Assembly (NCBI GenBank): GCA_003117195.1
Contig: BDSI01000105.1
Span: forward strand, 124,001-188,000
Source: Eudorina sp. 2006-703-Eu-15
Lineage: Eukaryota > Chlorophyta > Chlorophyceae > Chlamydomonadales > Volvocaceae
Reading direction: 5' to 3'
Length of the DNA stretch: 64,000 nt
Shown piece by piece: positions 55,366 through 64,000 of this stretch (position 1 is the stretch's first letter; each line of letters begins with the position of its first letter). The notes below the pieces were generated by a model. That model saw nothing but the letters and a program-made list of their open reading frames with translations. It ran no database searches and was not told where the DNA came from. Both the position numbers and the translations under genes were made by a program.

Positions 55366-56679
55366 AGCCGCCCGCGAGCGAGCGGGAGCGGGAGCTGGAG
55401 AGAGTGGGGCGCGCGTGAGGGAGAGAGGGTGGCGGGGCGCTGAACAATTTTGACACCCCCCCCCGCAGGTGCAGAAGGGATGTGGGGGTATCAAGGAGGG
55501 CAAGGAAGCCCCAGAAGGGCCCGACCTGGGGCATCTGTGATTCTCTCTAGGGGGGGGTATTTCGAGGGAGAGGGTCGCGAGCGAGTTGGGGGCGGAGAAG
55601 CTGCGCGTTTGTGCAGAGAGGCAGCAGAGAGGGTGGCTGTGATGCACACGATGTTACACGCAGGTACCTTCCAGGCTGCGGTGCGGTGCGGCGGCGATTC
55701 GGGGTCGGCGGTGCGGTGCGCTGGGGTGGGGTAGCACGGGGGCCTCGTTGGACGGATGCGGCGGGGTGAGGTAAGATGCAGCTGCACGCCCCCACCCGGG
55801 TGTGAAGCGCAGCTGTTCGGTGTCCGGCGATGGCGGGGCGGTGTGGGACCGGTCAGTGAAGGCCTCTTTGGTTGGATGCAGCCGACGGCGGGCTTGAAGG
55901 AACGTGGCGTGGGCCGGTGCGTGGGGGCGGCACGAAAGGGGCTTCAACACCAGGGGTCACCTGGAGCGCGCGTTGCAGCGCGCCGAGTCCGCCATCGGCA
56001 AGTGGCACTGACGGCCGCAGGAGAAAGCCGCACAGCCAGGCCGCATCGGAATACGTCCGCAGCTCCGCACCGTGAGGCGCAATACAACTGAACTCGGGTA
56101 TCGGGCCATCCATGAAACCCGGCGCGTAGGGCCCTTCCAAGCAAGCCGTGCAGCCACTTTTGACTACTGTGGTTCGGACAGTAGCTGCGAGCTCCGTTGC
56201 AATGCCAGTTGTTGGTGTCCCACTCTCCGTGCCCCCTGATCCCACTCATAGACGCACTTTCAGCTGGTCCATTTCAGCACACGTTCTGCACATGGTCCAT
56301 TTCACCGATGACCCGCGGGGTCCGCTGTACCGTCCTTAATAATAACACGTTCGCACACGCATTCGCATTCAGTTCCGACTGCGCCATCGACAGAGAGCAC
56401 TGCTTCCCCCGTGCAGCCGGATAGACCTAAATGGCCCAACCTTTCCTGTGTGCCGCCCACCACAATTCCAAAAAATCCCCCCACCCACCCACCCCGCACC
56501 CGGTGCTGCTGCGAGACGTAGGGCGACCCCCATCCGCCTGCGCCTGCCCATGTTCCTGTCCCTCTAACGCCCGGCTCGCTGCCAGGGGGCGGGGACAGCC
56601 GCTTGCTGCCCCCACTCCCTGGGTTTTATTTTTCTTTTCTATTCAACCCCCACTCCCGCCCCACGGCTTCTGGTGGCCC
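55366..56679. other. convergent spacer between the secreted-protein gene and RPA49
   Basis: Holds the two 3' flanks, an AT-rich island (56622-56652) just beyond the RPA49 stop, and a CACCGATGACCCGCGGGGTC sequence near 56304 that also occurs near 15766 in a NOC4 intron. No gene was recognised. Confidence 0.4.
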
Positions 56680-59600
56680 TCATCGGCCCTTGCTCTTGGC
56701 CTTGGGCAGCCTGAGGGCGGGGAAGCACTGCTCCAGCGTCTTGAGGCCCGGGCCCTTGCCGCTCTGCTTGAGCAGGCTGGCTGTGTAGGAGGCCACCTCC
56801 ACCGCCTGGTCGCCGCCCTTGTCCACCTGAAGGGGCCCAGGGGGGTGGGGCCGGGTCAAGTACCGCACAAGGGTCAAGTATGCAGCATTCATGGGCGGGG
56901 GAGGCGGACGTGGGGCAGCGGCCATGCACCAAGTGTCAGTGGCAGCGGCCGTGCCGTGGCATCCGCGGACGAAGCTACGGTACGTAGAACGCGGACGAGG
57001 CGACCCAATCCCTGCTCTCCCAGAAGCCGGCTACCAAGAAAATCCCACCCCGCCCAACCAGTCATCGCCCTTCAGCAACCCCCGCAATTCACTGATCTGC
57101 CTTGTCCCATCATCACCGGCCCCCACTCCCAGCGTCCCAGGGGCCCCGCTTGCGGTCCGCACCCGCAGTTTGGCGGACTTGGTGGTGCAGCCCAGCTGCT
57201 GCAACGCGGCCGCCACCTTGGCCGCGTCCATCTGTCAGCAGACGAGGGGACGGAGGAAGAGGCAGGTGGGAGGGAGGTACCGGTGGCTTGGGCCCGCGGA
57301 GGAAGGCAGTCAAGGCCCAAGCGCCATATGCTCACGTCACTTGAGGAGCCCGCCTCGGGGGTCAGGGTGCGGCGGAGAGGCGGGTCCCCGCGGGCCCTTC
57401 ACATCCCCGGCCCCCACCAGGTGGACTACGGTAGTCGCGTGCGGACATGCAGACCCAGCCGTCCTCGAGGGAGGCTTCCCGCCTCCTACTCCCTCTCCCC
57501 GGTCACCTTTCGCCCAGCTACCTATTATCCAGCCCCCCCCCGCTCTGGCAGCAGCGCAGCTTGAAAATGTCTACCCATTTCCTATTTCCCCGCCCCGGCG
57601 CCCCCCCATTCCCCCCGATCCCCACCTTGAGCGCGGCACGCAGCTCCTCAAACTGCTCCTTGTCCATGAAGCCCTCCTCCACAACCATGGCAACGGCCAG
57701 GATGTACGACAACAGCAGTTGGGACTGCGCAGCCGGCCGCTCGTAGCGCAGTCCGTACAGGGTATGCTCCCTACGGTAAGAGCAGCAGCAGCGGTCGGGG
57801 GTGGTGGGCCCGGAAGCTGGGATGAGGAGGAGGGCAGGCTGGGCGTAACTGAAGGGGAACACGCCGGTCCGTGCCGGGAATTCGGAAACCCTAGAGAGGA
57901 TGCACGCGGCTCAGGGCGAGGAGAGGGTCCCCGTGTGGTGGCGGTGGGGTGGTGGCGGTCGGCTGTCGTGGGGTAGGGAGGGTGGGCGGTGGGTACGGAC
58001 GGCCGCATCTGCTTGCCGCCATAGCCAACCGCGGCTGCGTCGCCTCGCCCGCTGCCACTGCCCTACTTGAAACCCAATACCCTTCATGAACCGGGAACTC
58101 CGACTCTGCCTCTTGAACCCTCGCAGGCCCCTATGCGGTCCCGCCCCTCCCCGCCACTGGAGCACGACGGTGCAGAGCCCCGGTCCTTCCACCCCTCCCC
58201 GACCCCACCCGACTCACGACTTGATGAAGAACCTTTCCAATAAGAATTCTGCCAGCCCCTCCCGCACCCGCAGCTCCTTGGCCACCCCGGACAGCCCCTC
58301 GGTCTTGGGCCTCAGGTTGGAGCGGGACTGCAGGTGCAGGGGCGGGGCGGGGGCGGGGGTGTTTGGGTGGGTGGGGTATAGGAAATTGGTAATTGGGTGG
58401 GGTGGGGTGGGTGGGTGGAAGGGGTTATAGCCTATCGTTTCGCGACTGAAGCTTGAGAATCTTGCGGTTACCGCACATGTCATTACCGGACCGTATCACC
58501 GTTAACCCCCCCAAGGAATCGTCGCTTGACGGTTGCTGTGATTACGGCACCAATCTTCTGAAGGTTACCGCCCTTCCGGTTTGAGGTCCTGCCTCCTGTC
58601 CTGCCCTGCCCCGCCTCGCCCCCTCCGCCCTTGCCCCGTTGGTTTACCCCTCCCCCTTTGCCCCGTTGGTTCACCCCTCCCCCCTTGCCCCGTTGGTTCA
58701 CCCCTCCCCCTTTGCCCCGTTGGTTCACCCACGTGTATCCTCAGCAGCACCACCAGCAACGCCAGGTACCGAGCCCTCTCGCGGCTCCTCTTCCGAGCTG
58801 CGGGGTCGTCCGCCGCGTTGGCCTTTAGATTGCGGAGCGGGCCAAGCCGGCTGATCACGTAGGCGGGGACCTAGCGGGGAGGGAGAGGGACCGGGAGCAC
58901 ATGAGAGGCAGATGGGGATGAAAGCAAAGCAATCCCAGACACACCCAGCGCAGCGGAAGACGAGGGCTAGGAAGCCGGGCGGGGGGAAGAAACGAGCTGT
59001 CTTTACTGATCAAGGGGGAGAAGGGCAGGACCGGGTGAGCCGTGGACATGGACGGCGCGCATGGAAGTCCAGTGGTGGGTACTTGGCGAATCTGCCCGAC
59101 ATGCCACCCCTCCACACAGTCCCCCCCTCCGCACAGTGCCCTCACCAGCTCCTTCTCCCGGGCCTTGGCCAGCTCCTGAGCGGTCGGGGAGGGCCGGGGG
59201 GCGGGGGAGCGCGGGACAGCGCCAAAAGGAAGACCCAGCGGCAGGTCAGTTGCTGAATGAGGCACAAAGCGCCGGTCTCCACTCGGCGCGTGCGACGCCT
59301 CCATTCCTCCATGTGACCGCACATGACCACACCTAGCGAAATGAGGCTATGCATGGCCCACCCTGTCATGTGTGGGATCTGCACCCCAGCATCCCCAACC
59401 AACCCCACCTGCGCAAGCAACACTCTCCCCCGGACCGCCCCCGACCCCCCCGACCCGAACCCCATGGCCCCTCCCAGCTCATCTCCTGAGGAGGGACGCC
59501 AACAGTAGTGCATGCCGCCATCCGGATGGCCAGGACCCCCTCCCTGGTCCCCTAGCCCCTCGAAGCTCAACCCCTAGACCGCCCTAGACCCTTCCCTGAC

Positions 59601-61784
59601 CCCCAGACCCCCACCCAGTCCCCACCTGGTCATCCTCGATCAGTTTGTGTATCTGGCCCACATTGAGCTCGCCGGCCAGGGTGCCGTCATCCGCCTGAAT
59701 GCCGCCGGCATCCCCGCCGCCCGCCCCCGTACCCTGCCCCTCCGCCGCCGGCCGCCCCAACAGCAGCTCCAAGGGGTACGCGTCCGCGGGGCTGGTGGCG
59801 GCGGGGTTGTGGGGGGGAATGGTGCGCTGCGCGAAGGCCCGCCGGGTAACCTGGGGGCATCGGCGAGCGAACAGACTTGCCGTACAGTCGTCGTACAACC
59901 GTATGGTTTATGAGTGCAGTACGGATGCCGTACGGGTGCTGCAGGGGGATGCCGGGGTGATAAGTGCTCCGAATCGGGTATGTGGAGCCCCGCAGCTGGG
60001 CTCCCTGGCCGCGCCTTTGCCACCCGCCCGCCCCTCCGCTCTATTCAGCCGTCCCCTTCCATCTCCCTGGCCACTTCAACCCACTTCCCAACCCCTTGTT
60101 GTGGTTCCTTTTCTTCTCGCCAGCCCCTGCCACACCTCGTCCCGGGTCATCCCTTGCTCCTGTCCCTTGGCCGCAATGCTGTCCAGCAGCTGCTGCACCG
60201 CCTCCCCGCTGTTGATCCGGTCAGCCGTCACCATGCCCGCCTCCCGGGCCGTCATCTGCCGCCGCCGCCGAGTGGACCCGAACTCATCCACCAGCCTGAT
60301 GGAGGGACCGAGGGGGAGCGCGAGGGGGTACCGAGCGCAGGACAGCTAAGCAGCAGTTGACGGCGAAAGGAGAAGGGGAAGAGGAAGGGCGGAGCAGGAG
60401 GTCCAGGGCCTCCCGGGCTGTATAGGGCCAAGGGGTCTGAGCGACCCCGTGGGACGCGGCGACGTGGTCCTCCAGGGGGGGCGGGTCTCTGACCCACAGA
60501 GCGCCAAACCGCGAGGTAGCTCGGATGCGACACCCGACGCTGCTCTGCGACACGTCCCCCCGCCCCAAGCGCTGACAACGGAGGGCGAGATGCCTAAGGG
60601 GTGCCTCTCCCCCAGGACAAGGGTACAGCTCCTCGCCATGCAGAGGTTCGGCCCCAGGCCCCCCACACCGACACACAACCCGTACGGACCCGAGCTCCTC
60701 ATACCCCTCCCCCGCCCCATGCCCCGCGAGGGACACACCTCCTGGCCGCCGCCTTGCGTATCTCCCGCTCGTCGGCGTCCGTTGGAACTCCAGCACCCGT
60801 GGGGTCGTACACCAGCCCAGGCAGCCTGATGGGGATGGGGATGGGGGGAATCGTTCCCTAGAGTGCAACATCCAAGACAGTTACAAGATGGGAGGCCGTT
60901 CTCCCGCGGGGGGGAGGGGGGCCGTGCGGGAGCTCAAGGCCGCCGTTGGGGTCCGATCGTGCCGTGTGGTTGACGCCTGGGCGCGGTGGCGGCGTGCATG
61001 CCATTGTTCGTCAGCCGTGTGTTGCCCCCGTGTGTGTGTTATCCGTATCCTTGCAAAAGCTGCATCCCGTGTGTTGTTTAGGCCGGCAAAACAGGAGTGC
61101 GTGACATGCAAGGGGCACAGCAGTGCCCGTATGCGTGTGAAGTATACCCAATGCCCCGACCCATAAGGTAATGAAAAGGCTGCGGTGTCGGAGGAATGCT
61201 GTCGCTTCGGCGCGCTTTTGGGGTCGCTGCTTTGCGGAAGACTGCCAGCTGGTGTGGGTTGGCTGCCGTGGCCTCACGGGCTCACACCACACTGCTGTGC
61301 GTGCGTGCGATTCTCTTGTGTTCCCTGCATGCCGTGCGTGCATGTGGGTGGAGGTGATGGTGGCGAAAGGGCGTGGTGAGGTCCCCTCCAGCAGTCGTGT
61401 CACAAGGCGGTACCTGGCGTCCAGGCGAAAGAGGCGGTCTCCAGCCACGTTGACGAGCTTCAACTTGCCGTCGCCTGGCCGGTACACGCCCAGAGCGAAA
61501 CAGCAAGGCTGACTGCCTTTATTCTCATCTCCGTCGCTGCGTCCAACGTAATCGATGTCGCCGGCCGAGGCCTGCACTAATTGCACGGTGGAACCTAGTC
61601 GTGGCTTGGAGTGAACACTAAACTTCAGTCGCTTTGCTGATGGTTCCTGGTGGTTGGACGCAGATGAAGGTTCCGTTGCATGGCCAGTGCCTTCAGGAAG
61701 GCTTGGCAAGTAGCATACAGATGGCAGCGCCGCCTGACCCGAAGCGGCCAGCTCCACATTAACTCGTTGCCGTTTTGACGACAT
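56680..61784 (-). CDS. DNA-directed RNA polymerase I subunit RPA49 (A49/PAF53)
   Basis: Pol I-specific subunit that pairs with A34.5 to aid rRNA transcription initiation and elongation in the nucleolus. Ten exons: 61784-61414, 60825-60739, 60295-60136, 59850-59626, 59175-59146, 58870-58733, 58327-58218, 57770-57626, 57231-57163, 56826-56680; 493 residues, all phases agree. The N-terminal dimerisation part ends DYVGRSDGDENKGSQPCCFA..LFRLDAR. The linker holds LVDEFGSTRRRRQMTAREA. The C-terminal tandem winged-helix part reads VPAYVISRLGPLRNLK, ERARYLALLVVLLRIH, LLSYILAVAMVVEEGFMD, VAAALQQLGCTTKS and LRLPKAKSKGR. Exon 5 is a 30-nt micro-exon (ELAKAREKEL). The start MSSKRQRVNVEL is the first ATG of the open frame. 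Introns 6 and 8 carry ATAGGAAATTGG elements. Family assignment rests on order and character of these blocks. Confidence 0.85.
57541..57590 (-). repeat. ATAGGAAATTGG element, copy 9
   Basis: Plus-strand GCTCTGGCAGCAGCGCAGC, then ATGTCTACCCATTTCCTATT. In RPA49 intron 8, sense orientation, beginning about 35-40 nt after the donor. Confidence 0.8.
58374..58395 (+). repeat. ATAGGAAATTGG element, copy 10 (short, near an acceptor)
   Basis: TATAGGAAATTGGTAATT on the plus strand, about 50 nt upstream of the RPA49 exon-7 acceptor, antisense to the gene. Confidence 0.65.
58625..58735. repeat. minisatellite, four 28-29 bp units
   Basis: CCCCGTTGGTTCACCCCTCC is repeated four times. It begins directly after the RPA49 exon-6 donor. 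Confidence 0.9.
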
Positions 61785-62431
61785 AATCTATTATGCAAGA
61801 TAAGATTGCATTCAGAAATGTGTAAAAAAACTTTTTCATGTGAGGTCTGATTATTACTCAACCGTCCACGGTTGTACGATGCCCACCCGATTGATCTTGA
61901 ACTGGACTGCGCGGTTGCATGCATTTCTGATATTATCGTGTACAATAATGCATCCTGACATGCATTTACCGAAATGATATCATAACAATTTGCCAACACA
62001 TGATACCGTATGTGTTCATAACATATGTTGGGATGATACTGTTGTCCGCAAGTTATTCCTACAACAGTATTTCTGAGGTAGCGTCGCGCAATCACTTTAT
62101 TGTACGTCTAACAACACATGACAGTTTATTGTTATTGCATAAGCCGTTGCAGCAACGAACAACATCCATACCGAAGGGGCGCACACGCGCCGACGCGCGC
62201 TTGTGCTTTGTAACCGTAAAAGTGTTAGACGAACGTGCACTGGGTCTTTAGTCAACATCGCCTCCCTGCATACTGTCCTCGCATCCTGCAGTAAGCGGTA
62301 AGCCGGGCACTCCACCTGAACATCCCCCCTCCATACAAACGGCACGTGTGCTCCGATCGGGGCTTGTATCCGTATTCACTTGCCATTTGCAATACGAGTA
62401 ACGCACATGTCTTATCTTGTTCCCAATGTAA

Positions 62432-62463
62432 TGTAACCGTTACAAGGTGGACCCGTATCCCGA
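62432..62463. repeat. 32-bp dispersed repeat, copy B
   Basis: Identical to 28440-28471; flanks differ. Confidence 0.85.
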
Positions 62464-62609
62464 TCCCAATGAAATCGCATAACCGCCGTGTCGTGCTTCC
62501 ATGGTAAGCACGTCGACACAAGGCCCACGTTCTCCTTATTTCTTTTCAACTGATGTGTCATCTCCACCACTGTGATTATCTTCATGCCGGGACACCCAGC
62601 GTTGTCCTG

Positions 62610-62657
62610 GTTCGTCCAGGTTCGTCCAGGTTCGTCCAGGTTCGTCCAGGTTCGTCA
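62610..62657. repeat. 10-bp tandem repeat (GGTTCGTCCA)n
   Basis: Four to five GGTTCGTCCA units, the last degenerate. Confidence 0.9.
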
Positions 62658-64000
62658 TGGTTGTCCTGGTCGAACCCAGCCGTCGTATACTCGACAGGGG
62701 GGGAATCCGCCGGACTTAAAACAGGAGGTAGCCGATGTCGCAATTTCTCAAACAATTTATTTATCAACCGGGATGACGACGGCCCTGGCCGCCTTCACGC
62801 TACCCAGGTCTGCGCTCACGTGTAGAGTTAAACCAACGCCGAAGGCATGTGGTTTACCTTGTGTGAAGGCCGTGACAGCGCGTGACATGCAAAAGACGTA
62901 AGGGGCATCTAATGTCTTGCCTTTTGTCTGCGTATGTTGAAGCTACAGTGTAGAAGGTCGCGGGGCCGGCCTTCGGGCGTCACATGCGATGTGTAGACGA
63001 GCCCAAACTCCGCTGAACGATTGGTTAGCCTTCACCGTATGTCATCCAAGACAAGATGCGTCTTCGTACGACCATTAGAGCATGACGAAGACAATGGATG
63101 ACTTGTTTCACAGCAGGGAGGTTGTCCAGTGGCATATTGCCCGCGTTATCTGCAACGTTGACGATCGCCCTTGATGCCCGTCGAACCGGGTCGAACCGGG
63201 TCATCATCTGTAGCACTGTGTAGCAGGGAGCCTCCTGTGCTACCGATGGGTAGCCGTGGGAAGAGATCGGATCCTCCCAGCAGCCACAATGACAGTTACG
63301 GACACTTGCTGCCATTTGCATGGTCAGGTGTAACTGTGCGACTGTCATCCCCTTGCTGGAGCACTGACCGTATGGTACCCAGAACGGGTCGGAAGGAACT
63401 AACACACGGACAGCCCGTGACAGCGTCACTTCGGATCTCCATGTTGACCGGTTCGTGCCTGTCGGATCGTGAGGGTGTTCCTCAGAAGGTCAGCGAAAAC
63501 TGCAGGCATGGTCGAGATGGTGGGCACAAGAACCAATACTGCGGGGCCTATGGTCGAGCGGTCGAACACTGGAAGGTGGGCCGTGCTGGGGCCAGGAGGG
63601 GGGAGGGGGCAGATACGTTGACTTCTCTAGGAATCACGTATGAATCGCAGGGAAGTCGGGTTCCAGCGACGAGTGGTTTAATTGCTTGGTAGTTTTTTTG
63701 GGTACGTACCGCGGATAACGCCATGCGTCACCATGGCAGCTTGATTCAGCGGCGGCCGGGACAGAGCGCGTTATCTGCCGTTGTTGTCTGTACATTTATA
63801 TTAATGCCCTTCTGCCAGGGCATACTCCCAGGCCCCCAACCCGGTCGTCTGCCGGCGGATGCGGATGTGGGTTGTTGTTCGGTTGAAACGGAGCCGGTTT
63901 GGACAATCCAGCAACAACCGGCTACGGTCCAGGCGTCCAGCGTCGAACAAAATGCTGACGTGTGTTGCCCCGCAGGTTGTGTTTTTGGACTGTTGTTTGC

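Larger units (their letters stand above)
61785..64000. other. right-hand end, upstream of RPA49, no gene recognised
   Basis: The RPA49 promoter side is AT-rich (61790-62150). It contains a 10-bp tandem (62610-62657) and the second copy of the 32-bp repeat. Frames up to 173 codons near 63171-63692 show no domain. Confidence 0.4.

Noticed and set aside
1..64000. tRNA, rRNA or snRNA genes
   Set aside because: No convincing box A/B pair, cloverleaf or conserved rRNA/snRNA segment was spotted by eye on either strand. A covariance-model search would be decisive.

Overview
The window looks like nuclear DNA of a green alga of the Chlamydomonas/Volvox group (Chlamydomonadales). It has very high GC, strong G/C preference at third codon positions, and short exons split by GC-rich introns with GTGNGN/GTAAGT donors. 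Gly/Ala/Gln/His homopolymers interrupt the proteins, microsatellites are dense, and TGTAA-type polyadenylation signals appear. The gene set includes a major LHCII protein, a plastid-type thioredoxin and a GPR1/FUN34/YaaH acetate transporter. No bacterial, organellar or viral segment and no CRISPR array was seen. All gene models were spliced by hand from reading frames, splice sites, intron phase and remembered family conservation; no database was searched.

Layout, left to right. A cysteinyl-tRNA synthetase (minus) runs off the left edge; its first intron holds a 440-bp (GGGGT)n block. Divergent from it is a two-exon PET191/COA5 cytochrome oxidase assembly gene (plus). Then come 5.2 kb with no supportable gene. 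Three minus-strand genes follow head to tail: an R3H-SUZ RNA-binding protein (7964-10730), the ribosome-biogenesis factor NOC4 (11174-16239) and a GFY acetate transporter (17848-20035), whose start codon lies in a 101-bp duplicated segment. Between 20 and 23.8 kb only a weak hint of a plus-strand gene is seen. A pentatricopeptide-repeat protein with a very long low-complexity tail occupies 23797-30543 (minus). A gene-poor interval follows, holding a possible LINE tail. Next are two plus-strand plastid genes, an LHCII protein (34039-35584) and an f-like thioredoxin (36493-37948). After a microsatellite-rich gap, a 12-exon gene (42090-52826, minus) encodes a 1788-residue protein with two degenerate cyclic-nucleotide-binding domains. 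Divergent from it is a gene for a small secreted Cys-containing protein (53409-55365, plus, middle unresolved). Last is RNA polymerase I subunit RPA49 (56680-61784, minus).

The genes do not form one pathway. NOC4 and RPA49 both serve ribosome production, LHCBM and thioredoxin serve the chloroplast, and PET191 serves the mitochondrion. The most unusual signal runs across genes: a short element with core ATAGGAAATTGGTAGACAT, often followed by a GCGCTGCTGCCAGAGC tail. It recurs at eight sites, all inside introns of five unrelated genes, commonly close to a splice site. In one intron it occurs as an inverted pair. This resembles an introner or intron-targeted MITE family. A second AT-rich island (GGGTTTAT...CAATTTAACCC) also recurs, mostly in introns. 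Other points of interest are two GC-AG introns, a triplicated splice donor, microsatellites starting exactly at a donor, and 24-, 30- and 37-nt micro-exons.
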